This document shows, one piece after another, positions 50,890 through 60,538 of a stretch of DNA of 64,000 nucleotides. Both the position numbers and the translations under genes were made by a program. Position 1 is the stretch's first letter, and each line of letters opens with the position of its first letter. Under the pieces are notes generated by a model. The model had not been told where the DNA came from and ran no database searches. It saw only the letters and a list, made by a program, of their open reading frames with translations. The stretch is from Lachnospiraceae bacterium (lineage in GTDB: Bacteria; Bacillota; Clostridia; Lachnospirales; Lachnospiraceae), in assembly GCA_024695145.1 (NCBI GenBank), contig JAILIS010000047.1, forward strand, positions 1-64,000. The letters are read 5' to 3'.

Positions 50890-51872
50890 TGGAGTCTTTA
50901 TTGATCATCAAACAGCAGCTGACGCGTTTTTATACGCGGTTTGAGGCGTATATCGTGCCTGTGCTGAAGTTTTTGGCCATGCTGTTTGCTCTTTTGTTCA
51001 TCAATAACAGTGTGGGCTTCATGAAAAAACTTACGAATCCCGCAATAGTTCTTATACTGTCGCTTCTGTGCTCGTTCCTGCCTGCAAACGTTATAGTTCT
51101 TGCGGCCGGATTCGTCATAGTTGCGCACATGTATGCTCTTTCGCTGGAATGTGCGGTGGTCGTTCTGTTCATTTTCATCATCATGTACGCTCTGTATTTC
51201 AGATTTACCCCGTCGGATTCCATAGCGGTATTGCTCACGCCCATAATGTTTGCAATGCACTTACCGTATGTCATGCCTCTTGCCATGGGATTTACGGGCA
51301 ATCCGATATCGTGCATTTCCGTAGGATGCGGGACCGCTGTATACTACATACTCAACTATGTGAGCGAGCATGAGGATTCCCTGTCGGGCAGCAGTCTCTC
51401 CGATCTTGACATAGAAGGTATGATGGGCGGGTTCAAGACAGTTATAGACGGCATTTTAAAAAATGACCTTATGATCGTGATGATCATCACTTTCTCTGCG
51501 ACTATCATAGTTGTCTATGTCATCCGCAGACTCAAGTTCAATTATTCATGGCAGATCGCTCTCGGAGCCGGTATGGTCGTATGCTTTTTGGTTCTTATCA
51601 TCTCCGGAGCCGTACTTGACGCCGATGTCGGAATAGGAGGAGCTCTTGTGAGCCTTGTCATTTCATCGGTCATAGTACTGATCCTGCAGTTCTTTATTTT
51701 CTGTGTTGATTATTCACGGGCAGAATATGTTCAGTTCGAGGATGACGATTATTATTACTATGTTAAGGCTGTACCCAAGATCACTGCGCAGGCTCAGCCT
51801 GTACGGACCAGACGCAGCAGTGTTCGGCGAGATCAGATGGATTTTGATGATGAAGACGAGGATGATTATTGA
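50889..51872 (+). CDS. Uncharacterised multi-pass membrane protein upstream of cdaA
   Basis: 327 aa; multiple TM segments; C-terminal tail YVQFEDDDYYYYVKAVPKI...DQMDFDDEDEDDY; end overlaps cdaA ATG. Confidence 0.75.
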   Translation: MESLLIIKQQLTRFYTRFEAYIVPVLKFLAMLFALLFINNSVGFMKKLTNPAIVLILSLLCSFLPANVIVLAAGFVIVAHMYALSLECAVVVLFIFIIMYALYFRFTPSDSIAVLLTPIMFAMHLPYVMPLAMGFTGNPISCISVGCGTAVYYILNYVSEHEDSLSGSSLSDLDIEGMMGGFKTVIDGILKNDLMIVMIITFSATIIVVYVIRRLKFNYSWQIALGAGMVVCFLVLIISGAVLDADVGIGGALVSLVISSVIVLILQFFIFCVDYSRAEYVQFEDDDYYYYVKAVPKITAQAQPVRTRRSSVRRDQMDFDDEDEDDY

Positions 51873-52750
51873 TGCCTGAGCTTATTGAATCCATAACTTC
51901 ATTTGTCGAGCGGTATGTTACATGGCTGTCCATACCTTCCATCAAATGGACCGATATAGTTGAGATACTTATCATTTCCTTCCTGCTTTATAAAGTACTG
52001 GCATGGATCAAAGTATCAAAAGCCTGGTCTTTGCTGAAGGGTATAGTTTTCATTCTTCTTTTTGTCATGGTAGCGGCAATGTTCTCCATGACCACGATCT
52101 TATGGATAGCAAAGAACATTTTCGGTGTTGCGGTAACTGCAATGGTTGTCGTATTCCAGCCGGAGCTTCGAAAAGCTTTGGAGCAGCTTGGACGCCGTAA
52201 GGTTCTGTCATCCATTTTCCAGTTCGACAGCAGGATAGCCGGGGAGCGTTTTTCCGATGAGACGATCAACGAGATAGCCAGGGGTTCGTTTGAGATGGGA
52301 CGCGCCAAAACAGGAGCACTTATAGTTATAGCCCAGAATGATCCCCTGACTGATTATGAGAAGACGGGTATCATGCTTGATTCCGCCATTTCCAGTCAGC
52401 TTCTTATCAATATATTCGAGCACAACACACCGCTTCATGACGGAGCGGTCATAGTACAGGGGAACAGGATCGTATCTGCGACCTGTTATCTGCCGTTGTC
52501 CGAGAATATGGAACTGTCCAAGGAACTCGGAACAAGACACCGGGCCGGCGTCGGTATTTCCGAAGTTACGGATTCGATGACCGTCATAGTATCTGAGGAG
52601 ACCGGAAGAGTGTCCGTTGCATACGAAGGCAATCTGACCAGAAATGTGGATTCCGAGGAGCTCAAAGAGATGCTCAGGAGTATCCAGGGCAAGACATATG
52701 AGGAGAAAAAGTCACCGCTTCGCTTGTTTAAGAGAAAGGCCGATAAATGA
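51872..52750 (+). CDS. cdaA: Diadenylate cyclase CdaA (DisA_N)
   Basis: N-terminal TM helices; FEHNTPLHDGAVIVQGNRIVSATCYLPLS, LGTRHRAGVGISEVTDSMTVIVSEETGRVSVAYEG. Confidence 0.95.
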   Translation: MPELIESITSFVERYVTWLSIPSIKWTDIVEILIISFLLYKVLAWIKVSKAWSLLKGIVFILLFVMVAAMFSMTTILWIAKNIFGVAVTAMVVVFQPELRKALEQLGRRKVLSSIFQFDSRIAGERFSDETINEIARGSFEMGRAKTGALIVIAQNDPLTDYEKTGIMLDSAISSQLLINIFEHNTPLHDGAVIVQGNRIVSATCYLPLSENMELSKELGTRHRAGVGISEVTDSMTVIVSEETGRVSVAYEGNLTRNVDSEELKEMLRSIQGKTYEEKKSPLRLFKRKADK

Positions 52751-54099
52751 AAGATCTGTTCACAAAAAACCTCGGCCTGAAGATAGTCTCCGTTCTGGGT
52801 GCGTTTGTCTTATGGCTTGTGGTTGTCAATGTTGATGATCCCGTGATAAGCAAGACCTATACGGGGATACCGGTTGAGATACAGAATTCCGAGGTGCTTA
52901 CCGAGCAGGGGAAGTGCTATGAGGTCATTGACGATACCGAAACGGTCAATGTGGTTGTCACTGCCAACAGATCCGTTATAGACGGAATGAGCAAGGACTA
53001 CATCAAAGCCACGGCTGACTTGAAATCTCTTACGGCAGTTGATACCGTTCCGGTTGAGGTTCGTTCCACCAGGTATTCCGACAGGATCGAATCTGTTACA
53101 ACAAGGGATGCTTATATCAAGCTGAACGTTGAGAATCTGATCAAAAAGGAGGTTTCCGTATCTACCGGTTATGAAGGTGTGCCTGCCGAAGGGTATATTC
53201 TTGCCGGAGTAGAGAATGCCCTCTCCACCGTAGTTGTGACAGGTCCCGAATCACTTGTGTCAAAAGTGGCTACTGCCAAATCCGTTGCGGATATTTCCGG
53301 TATCAGCAGAGATTTTACCATCACCGAACCGCTGCTTCCTTATGATTCCGGCGGAGAAGTGATAAACGACGAGAGGATCTCGCTTTCAAGAACCGTCACG
53401 GAGATCAAATATATTATCTACGCGACCAAGCCCGTACCGATATCCAGCGGTTTTTCGGGAGAGCCTGCACCCGGATACGGGGCTACGGGTCGGGTGGTCA
53501 CGGATCCCGACAGTGTTGTCATAGCGGGTAAAGGAGAAAACTATGATGACATGGAGGTTGTATATATCTCTCCGGATCAGGTGTCTGTCGAAGGGGCTAC
53601 GTCCGATGTATCTGTCAGAGTAAGTATACAGGGATATCTTCCTACCGGTGTCATTTTTGCGGATCCGGAATTCGATCCGAATGTTAACGTTACGATCAGT
53701 ATCGCTGAAAATGAACGGAAGATCATAGAAGTTCCGGTTTCAAACATTACGATTGATAATGTACCTGAAGGTCTCCGCGCAACGATCACGGATTCTGCCG
53801 GAACTGTTCCGGTGGAGATACAGGGTATCGGCGATTCCTATGACAGGTTCAGCGGAGATCTTGTCATAGGTACAATAGATGCATCTTCGCTCATCCCGAA
53901 AAATACCGAGACACCCGAACAGGAAACGGGCACGCTCGTTCCGGGCGAATATGACGGACTCGTAACCTTTGATTTTCCTGCAGGCGTATCTCTTACGGCA
54001 CCGGTTTCTCTCGGTATCACACTGGATAACGGGGAAGCGGCGACCGACACGGAATCTTCTGATGTTATGCCTTCAGCAGGTGCGGCTGCAGTCGAGTAA
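52747..54099 (+). CDS. cdaR: CdaR/YbbR-domain protein (CdaA regulator)
   Basis: 450 aa; N-terminal NLGLKIVSVLGAFVLWLVVVNVDDPVISKTYTGIPVEI; repeated YbbR-like beta domains; 4-nt overlap with cdaA. Confidence 0.93.
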   Translation: MKDLFTKNLGLKIVSVLGAFVLWLVVVNVDDPVISKTYTGIPVEIQNSEVLTEQGKCYEVIDDTETVNVVVTANRSVIDGMSKDYIKATADLKSLTAVDTVPVEVRSTRYSDRIESVTTRDAYIKLNVENLIKKEVSVSTGYEGVPAEGYILAGVENALSTVVVTGPESLVSKVATAKSVADISGISRDFTITEPLLPYDSGGEVINDERISLSRTVTEIKYIIYATKPVPISSGFSGEPAPGYGATGRVVTDPDSVVIAGKGENYDDMEVVYISPDQVSVEGATSDVSVRVSIQGYLPTGVIFADPEFDPNVNVTISIAENERKIIEVPVSNITIDNVPEGLRATITDSAGTVPVEIQGIGDSYDRFSGDLVIGTIDASSLIPKNTETPEQETGTLVPGEYDGLVTFDFPAGVSLTAPVSLGITLDNGEAATDTESSDVMPSAGAAAVE

Positions 54100-54112
54100 G
54101 ACATTTATAAAC

Positions 54113-54141
54113 TTGTGATTTTGGGTGATCAATGATATAAT
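54113..54141 (+). promoter_or_regulatory. Candidate sigma-A-type promoter for HPr gene
   Basis: TTGTGA (54113-54118), 17-nt spacer, TATAAT (54136-54141). Confidence 0.6.
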
Positions 54142-54185
54142 CCTGCTGTTGGGGATAGTTTACGGAAATGGAGGATTTGTTTCTT

Positions 54186-54449
54186 ATGGTTAGTCAGAGG
54201 GTCGTTATTAAGAACCCTACGGGTCTGCATCTGAGACCGGCCGGAATACTGTGCAAAGAAGCAATGAAATATAAGTCTCTGATCACTTTTTCGTTTCGGG
54301 AAAGTACTGCCAATGCCAAGAGCGTGCTGAGCGTACTTGGGGCATGTGTAAAATGCGGCGATGAGATTGAATTTGTGTGCGACGGCGTTGACGAGTCCGA
54401 GGCACTGCAGGCACTGATCAATGCAGTGGACAGCGGCTTAGGTGAATAG
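54186..54449 (+). CDS. ptsH: HPr family phosphocarrier protein
   Basis: MVSQRVVIKNPTGLHLRPAGILCKEAMKYKSLITFSFRESTANAKSVLSVLGACVKCGDEIEF; counting from this Met puts His at residue 15 and Ser at residue 46. Confidence 0.88.
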   Translation: MVSQRVVIKNPTGLHLRPAGILCKEAMKYKSLITFSFRESTANAKSVLSVLGACVKCGDEIEFVCDGVDESEALQALINAVDSGLGE

Positions 54450-54455
54450 AAGATA

Positions 54456-54490
54456 AGGCTCCGCTGATGCGGAGCCTGTTTTTGTTTTGG
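54456..54490 (+). terminator. Intrinsic terminator downstream of HPr gene
   Basis: AGGCTCCGC TGAT GCGGAGCCT followed by GTTTTTGTTTT-like T-rich tail. Confidence 0.85.
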
Positions 54491-54499
54491 GACATATCA

Positions 54500-54970
54500 A
54501 TGGATATACTGAATCAGATGATCACAAACAAAATACTTGTGACGGCATTTCTCGGGTATTTTACGGCACAGATCGTAAAGGTGATAATAGAGGCGGTCAT
54601 GGATCATACATTCAGTTTTAAACGGCTGTTAACCGGGAACGGGGGGATGCCCAGTTCACATTCTTCCACTGTATGTGCGATGGCTACAATGACGGCTCTT
54701 ACAATGGGAGTCGGTTCTTTTGAGTTCGCTTTTGCGGTGATATTCGCGATAGTGGTTATGGTAGATGCAAGCGGAGTCAGAAGAGAGACAGGCAATCAGG
54801 CCGTCATACTGAATGAACTCATGGAATATTTTGCCAAGCTTAAGGATAATCCGCCGAGATTCTCCCAGGATCAGCTCAAAGAGCTCATAGGTCATACCCC
54901 GCTGCAGGTCCAGGTCGGCGGTGTGCTTGGGGTGCTCATCGCAGTCATCACTCATTTCATATGGAGATAA
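54500..54970 (+). CDS. Divergent PAP2 family membrane protein (YuiD-like)
   Basis: Start at MDILNQMITNKILVTAFLGYFTAQIVKVI; GGMPSSHSSTVCAMATMTAL, VVMVDASGVRRETGNQAVILNEL. Confidence 0.88.
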   Translation: MDILNQMITNKILVTAFLGYFTAQIVKVIIEAVMDHTFSFKRLLTGNGGMPSSHSSTVCAMATMTALTMGVGSFEFAFAVIFAIVVMVDASGVRRETGNQAVILNELMEYFAKLKDNPPRFSQDQLKELIGHTPLQVQVGGVLGVLIAVITHFIWR

Positions 54971-55841
54971 AGCCTTCATCCTCGGCAAAATCCCTGATCG
55001 CTTTTTCCCAGTCGGCGAACTCATAACTTCCCGTCAGTTTGAGCATATAGTTTTCCAGAACGGAATATGCCGGTCTGTCGGCTGATGCGGGATTCATTTC
55101 CTTGTACTGCCGGCTTGTTACGGGATTTACCACAGTATCGGCTCCGGCCAGACGGAATATCTCTTTCGTAAAATCAGCCCATGAACACTGTCCTTCACAC
55201 GTTCCGTGGAACAGACCGTAGTTTTCGCCGCCGATCAGTGTGAAAATGGCTCTTGCAAGTTCGTATGCACTTGTGGGTGAGCCGATCTGATCGTTAACGA
55301 CACTTACCTCTTTATGATCGCCCGCAAGCCTTAACATCGTTCTTACGAAGTTTTTCCCGTCACCGTACAGCCAGGCAGTCCTTATCATGAAGAAACGGTC
55401 GCAGAACTGTCTGACAAAGTTCTCTCCCGCCAGCTTTGTTATACCGTACATCGCTTTCGGAGCGGGACTGTCGAATTCCGTATACGGACTTTGCGCATCA
55501 CCGGCAAAAACATAATCCGTGGATATATGAACGAGCTTCGCACCTGTTTCACTTGCCGCTATTGCCATGTTTCGCGGGCCCAGTGCATTTATTTTGTAGG
55601 CGGCGTCTTTTTGGACTTCGCATCCGTCAACATTAGTGAGAGCCGCACAGTTTATTATGGCATAGGGCCTGACTTCGCGGCAGATGGAGAGCACACTGTC
55701 AAGGTCGGCAATGTTCAGATCGGTAAAACCGGGAACGTTGTAATCGGTTCTTACGAATTCATATTCCGACTCTGATGAATACAGCTTGTCTATCGCTCTT
55801 CCCAACTGGCCGTTACTTCCCGTTATGATGATCTTTTTCAT
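54957..55841 (-). CDS. rfbD: dTDP-4-dehydrorhamnose reductase
   Basis: 294 aa; MKKIIITGSNGQLGRAI, INCAALTNVDGCE, HISTDYVFAGDAQSPYTEFDSPAPKAMYGITKLAGE. Confidence 0.93.
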   Translation of the reverse strand: MKKIIITGSNGQLGRAIDKLYSSESEYEFVRTDYNVPGFTDLNIADLDSVLSICREVRPYAIINCAALTNVDGCEVQKDAAYKINALGPRNMAIAASETGAKLVHISTDYVFAGDAQSPYTEFDSPAPKAMYGITKLAGENFVRQFCDRFFMIRTAWLYGDGKNFVRTMLRLAGDHKEVSVVNDQIGSPTSAYELARAIFTLIGGENYGLFHGTCEGQCSWADFTKEIFRLAGADTVVNPVTSRQYKEMNPASADRPAYSVLENYMLKLTGSYEFADWEKAIRDFAEDEGFISI

Positions 55842-55959
55842 AAAAAATCCCTTTCCTTTGCTCTTGATAGCCGCGCCGTAATATATATGTGCGGTTTAAT
55901 ACAAAATATAGTATACTTATGTTTGTTTTTAAATGCAATCATCATAAACGGATCATACT

Positions 55960-57507
55960 ATGACTACAAGGCAGTGGAGTAACAGAAAAATATCGGCGGT
56001 ATCACTCGCTGTTGCTGTTTTAGCGGGAGTGATCACCTCTTTTACCGACAGGGCTGTATTTACATTTCCCGACAGATACGATGAGAGATTCGCGACCGCA
56101 CTTACGGATTACTGTACATGCAAGGTCATCGCGATGGCTGTGGTCTTTATGATCGCAAAGGCGCTCCTTACCGTTGTGTTTACGAAAGGCGAAAGGCGTG
56201 ATGCGATCATAAAAGTCGTCCGCTATGCGCTCATTTACCTGCCCGTAGCGATCATCGTCCTTATCATAAAGCTTCCGCAGGGTTATATCACAAATGATGA
56301 GATATCTATATTAAATGATGCAACAGGCCTGATACACGACACATGGTTTAACTATATGACGGTGTATTTCTACATCGTGTCACTGATGTTGATGCCTTTT
56401 AAATACGGGCCGATCTTTATCAAGGTCATCATAGAGCTTCTTGTCATCGGATACAGTGTTTACCGCTGCGTTAAGTACTTTGGAAGAGGCGGGATGTTCA
56501 TCTATGCACTGTTTCTTCTTTATCCTTTTATAGCCTATACCACAAGCGCCCACAGGCTTCCCGTCTATTTTCTTATCTACCTTCTGCTGTTTGGAAAGCT
56601 GTTGTTCGATCTGCTTGAAAAAGAAGATATAAGTAAATGCGGGGCTTTTTTTGCACTTCTTGCGGGAGCGGTACTCACTCAGTGGAGGACTGAGGGAATA
56701 TACCTGCTCGTTCTCATCCCCGTGCTCATGATGATCGCATATCCCCGATATCGGAGCGTTCGCGGTGCGGCTGTTTTGATCGTTTCGTATATAGCCATAC
56801 AGTATATCCTGTGGATCCCGCAAAACGGTGCCCTGTCCCGAAATCTTGACGGAGCCGCAAACGATCGGATGAAACCTTTTTACGCATACACGATAACCAA
56901 CATGTATCGAAACGGTCTTGATCCCGTCAAAAACAGCAGGGATCTCGAGACGGTCGACAGGTATCTTTCGCTTGAAGCCATAGAGAAGATCAATGAACAC
57001 TATGGAGACATCAATTATGAGGATGTGCTCATACTTTATAAGGACGGATTTGTCGGAGTGCGGGAAGAGGCTACCGATGACGATTTTATACAGTACTCAC
57101 AGGCTTTAAAAAGGATATTTGCAGCCAATCCCGATGTGTTTGCAAGGACACGGTGGGGGGCATTCTGCTATGCTGCCATGCCGTTTCACATCACTTTTTC
57201 CGGAACCGGTGTCAGGGAGCTTGCCTCGTTTTTTATCAGCATCGTAAAATCAGTATCATATAATCTGTTTATCCCTTTACTGTTCTGCCTCTTTGAATGT
57301 GTTTACTGTGTTATCAGAAGGAAGTGGTTTTGTTTCTTTGTTTTCGGCGGGCTGCTGGCACACTGGTTTATCGTGTTTGTTCTTGCGCCGGCTTCTTATT
57401 TCAAATACTATTTCCCTATATACATAATGTCCTATTTTTACATGATACTGCTGCTTATATGGTATTTTTACGGAAGGCGGAAAGGTAAAGCCTGTCCGGT
57501 GGCCTGA
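55960..57507 (+). CDS. Large multi-pass membrane protein, possible membrane glycosyltransferase
   Basis: 515 aa; about 12 hydrophobic segments; YITNDEISILNDATGLIHDTWFNYMTVYFYIVSLML; in a polysaccharide locus. Confidence 0.6.
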   Translation: MTTRQWSNRKISAVSLAVAVLAGVITSFTDRAVFTFPDRYDERFATALTDYCTCKVIAMAVVFMIAKALLTVVFTKGERRDAIIKVVRYALIYLPVAIIVLIIKLPQGYITNDEISILNDATGLIHDTWFNYMTVYFYIVSLMLMPFKYGPIFIKVIIELLVIGYSVYRCVKYFGRGGMFIYALFLLYPFIAYTTSAHRLPVYFLIYLLLFGKLLFDLLEKEDISKCGAFFALLAGAVLTQWRTEGIYLLVLIPVLMMIAYPRYRSVRGAAVLIVSYIAIQYILWIPQNGALSRNLDGAANDRMKPFYAYTITNMYRNGLDPVKNSRDLETVDRYLSLEAIEKINEHYGDINYEDVLILYKDGFVGVREEATDDDFIQYSQALKRIFAANPDVFARTRWGAFCYAAMPFHITFSGTGVRELASFFISIVKSVSYNLFIPLLFCLFECVYCVIRRKWFCFFVFGGLLAHWFIVFVLAPASYFKYYFPIYIMSYFYMILLLIWYFYGRRKGKACPVA

Positions 57508-57508
57508 A

Positions 57509-58207
57509 ATGATCAAAGAACTGATATGGCAAATACATAACGGTCACAGAGAGCTTGTGGGAGACGGTGCGATACTTGTACTTTTTGTCGCATCACTTAC
57601 GGCACTGCTGTTTTTGATACCGGTAAAGACAAAGAAGATCATCCCGCTGTTTCTGAGCGTACCCGCAACGATCGGATGCGCGATTGCAGGTTTTATAAAG
57701 GCTGTCCTTGACATCAGATACTCTTCAAAGCTATATAAGGCGTTATCCGTACTTTTGGCCGCAGCTCTTGTGATACTGGTGTGCACGGTCTCGGGAAGGA
57801 TGGTGTTTTCTTCCGACCTGGCGGGAAAAAATGAGAACGATCTTCATATGCCCGCGGGTATTGTGGCAGCGGGAGAAGAGATCCTGGCACAAAGCAGCGA
57901 CCCGAAGGTTCTTACGATGCCGGGGTGGGGGCTTTATCTTAAGAGTCTGTCCTCATCATTCACACTTATGTATGATGACGAAAACGGGGCCTCATCCCTG
58001 GACGGAGATCAGATGAGGGTATATGAGGAGCTGTTAAAAGACAGTCCTTCGATGAAAAAGATCGCAGCTTTTGCACATGCGGAAGACTGCGGTTATGTCG
58101 TTCTGTCAAAAGACATGTGGCCGGAACGCCCGATCACTTCATACGGATACGAACTCATCTACGAGGATGACTCCTGCGGCGTATACAGGGAGGTGATGAC
58201 TCCTTGA
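57509..58207 (+). CDS. Membrane protein with C-terminal soluble domain, unknown function
   Basis: 232 aa; three hydrophobic segments; soluble domain ending YVVLSKDMWPERPITSYGYELIYEDDSCGVYREV. Confidence 0.6.
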   Translation: MIKELIWQIHNGHRELVGDGAILVLFVASLTALLFLIPVKTKKIIPLFLSVPATIGCAIAGFIKAVLDIRYSSKLYKALSVLLAAALVILVCTVSGRMVFSSDLAGKNENDLHMPAGIVAAGEEILAQSSDPKVLTMPGWGLYLKSLSSSFTLMYDDENGASSLDGDQMRVYEELLKDSPSMKKIAAFAHAEDCGYVVLSKDMWPERPITSYGYELIYEDDSCGVYREVMTP

Positions 58208-59481
58208 TCTTAAAAGCCATGACGGTTTTTGCCGTCTTTTTCCTTGCATCTTATTTTACAGGACTGTGGGCAGACATAATAATGCTGAGACTGCGTTCGG
58301 AGTGCACGGTATTGTATCGTATATCTTTCGGAGGATGTGTTCTCATCGCGCTCGGCATGATCGTGTGTTTTGCCGGTTCCCTTTTTGGCGCGTCTTCAAC
58401 GGTCTGCATATGTATTTACGCGGTCATCGCCGCTGCGCTTACTGTGGCTGCCGTACCTGCCGCATGTAAAAGGAAAATAAGCCTGTTTCCCTTCGTCATG
58501 CCGCGCTTTCACGTATATGACTCCCTCTATCTGGCGGTGATACTGCTCATATCGGTACAGATCGCCGGGGTGTTCGGATATTCGTTTGATAATGCCGGTG
58601 TATTACGCGGTATTCCCGAAGCCGTAAAAGTTTTTGACAGCGGTGTTCTTGCGCCGGCCGATCCGATGATGCTGTTCACAGGCTCGCTCAGCCGCATCAT
58701 GAACGTCCACCCGCTGCGTTTTGTTCACGGGTGTCTTGCCGTTCCGCTCATACTGTTCTATTATCTGTGCACTTTTGAAGTTATAAGAGTCATACTGCCC
58801 TCTGATGAGCGGCGCCCTGTCGCACTTTTGACGGTCACTCTTCTTGCGATGTGGGGATACCAGTCCGATTTTCTTTTGGGGGCAGCGCTTTTGCTCAAGT
58901 GGTACGGCATATGGGTCTTTGTATTGTTTGGTCTTGCCAATGTATCGGCAGTCATTCTTATCAGATATCTTGAGATGATCCCGGAAACTGTCCCCGTGCG
59001 GGATATTGAAGAGACAGAAGATGAAGATCCGGATCAGGAGGAGTGGGATATGAAAAAACACAGGATAGTAAATGCAAGAAATCTCGCCATAGCTCTCGGA
59101 GTGCTTGCGGCATGTCTTGCGGCATCGGTATTTATACTCAACGGCAAGATAAACAGATTATATGCCGCCACGGTCAATCTTCAGACCGATATCAACAGCA
59201 GATGCAGTATTTACGAGTTTATTCCGGAATCGGGACAGACGGAGGGATATCTCATCACGGGAAGTGACGGTACGGTCACTTTCATCGGAGGAGGCTCTTC
59301 AAAGAACTCGGGACTGCTGGAGACTTTTCTGGATGAACATGTAAATAATATCAATATATGGTACATATACGGTGAGGATGAGGAATCATCAGGTGCCATG
59401 CGCGCGCTCATCCACTCGGGACGCGTTGATCCCGAAAAGATATATGTTATAGACAGGGAAGATGTAACGGGGATCAGATGA
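58204..59481 (+). CDS. Multi-pass membrane protein with short C-terminal metallo-beta-lactamase-like segment lacking metal ligands
   Basis: 425 aa; TTG start overlapping previous stop; TM half, acidic linker ETEDEDPDQEEW, TM, then GYLITGSDGTVTFIGGGSSKNSGLLETFLDEHVNNINIWYIYGEDEESSGAMRAL. Confidence 0.6.
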   Translation: MILKAMTVFAVFFLASYFTGLWADIIMLRLRSECTVLYRISFGGCVLIALGMIVCFAGSLFGASSTVCICIYAVIAAALTVAAVPAACKRKISLFPFVMPRFHVYDSLYLAVILLISVQIAGVFGYSFDNAGVLRGIPEAVKVFDSGVLAPADPMMLFTGSLSRIMNVHPLRFVHGCLAVPLILFYYLCTFEVIRVILPSDERRPVALLTVTLLAMWGYQSDFLLGAALLLKWYGIWVFVLFGLANVSAVILIRYLEMIPETVPVRDIEETEDEDPDQEEWDMKKHRIVNARNLAIALGVLAACLAASVFILNGKINRLYAATVNLQTDINSRCSIYEFIPESGQTEGYLITGSDGTVTFIGGGSSKNSGLLETFLDEHVNNINIWYIYGEDEESSGAMRALIHSGRVDPEKIYVIDREDVTGIR

Positions 59482-60536
59482 TAATAATAAAGGCTTTGGC
59501 CGTCGTTTTTGTCAATTTCATATTATATCTGGCTTTCGGCAGCTTCTTTACGGTCAGATCCGGCAGAAAGTGGTCTCTTATACTGACGGTTGCTATAGGC
59601 TTTTTTGCTTATTACGCTGTCTTTGCATTAGTGTGCCTTCCTGTAATGTTTACATACAGACCCCTTTCGCTTCTGACCCGTATATGGCTCATCCCCTGTA
59701 TATTAGCCTGTGTGTGCTCACTGATACTTTATGGCAGACAGTGGAAAATAAAGGCCTTGGAAATTGCCTGGGATATACGAAATAACACTTTGTTCTGTGC
59801 GGCTGTTGCGGTCATCACGCTGATCTTTGCCGCCCTTGCCGTGATCACCTACAGTTTCACGCTTGATGCGGCATATTATGTGGCGACCGTGACAACAAAT
59901 GTTGATACGAACATGATAAATGTCTATGATGCCTTTACGGGCAACTGGATGGATCATTTTGAACTCCGGTACGTATTTGCCACGTATTACGTCAATGATT
60001 CGGTCGTATGCCGGCTTACCGGTCTGCCGGCACTCGTGGAGACCAAATCTGTCATGACATTTATTGTAATGACAATGGCGAATGCATTGTATGTACTGAT
60101 ATGCCGGAGATTTTTCGAGGATCGCACACGTGCACTTTCGATGTATATTCTCATGGCGCTTACCAATTTCATGTTCATAAGTCTGTATACGTCATCCGAT
60201 TTTCTTATGACAAGGACATATGAAGGAAAATCGATCGTCGGGAATATATCGCTGATCCTTATCTTCGTACTTTATATGATGCTCATTGACGGGGAAAACA
60301 GGGGTATCTTCATCAAGCTGTTTGTAGTATGTCTCGGGACGGCGACGGTCAGTTCCACTGCCAACATGGTAATTCCCGCTGCTGTGGCGGTACTGTTTGT
60401 TCCGTATGCCTTCATTCACAAAAAGCCCCTTGTTCTTGTAAAGATCTTCGCATGTATCATTCCGGAGCTTGTGATGATGATCGTCTATGTCCTTTATGTT
60501 AAAGGTTATTTTGCAATATATACTTTTCCGAGGTAG
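59478..60536 (+). CDS. Multi-pass membrane protein, N-terminal portion (probably continuous with 60539..61432 after frame correction)
   Basis: 352 aa; TM helices; FTLDAAYYVATVTTNVDTNMINVYDAFTGNW; ends in a TM context at TFPR* 2 nt before the next ORF. Confidence 0.6.
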   Translation: MIIIKALAVVFVNFILYLAFGSFFTVRSGRKWSLILTVAIGFFAYYAVFALVCLPVMFTYRPLSLLTRIWLIPCILACVCSLILYGRQWKIKALEIAWDIRNNTLFCAAVAVITLIFAALAVITYSFTLDAAYYVATVTTNVDTNMINVYDAFTGNWMDHFELRYVFATYYVNDSVVCRLTGLPALVETKSVMTFIVMTMANALYVLICRRFFEDRTRALSMYILMALTNFMFISLYTSSDFLMTRTYEGKSIVGNISLILIFVLYMMLIDGENRGIFIKLFVVCLGTATVSSTANMVIPAAVAVLFVPYAFIHKKPLVLVKIFACIIPELVMMIVYVLYVKGYFAIYTFPR

Positions 60537-60538
60537 AA

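Noticed and set aside
54467-54499. Upstream start of the PAP2-like ORF in the ORF track (MRSLFLFWDIS...)
   Set aside because: The ATG lies inside the HPr terminator hairpin; the start at 54500 fits the family better.
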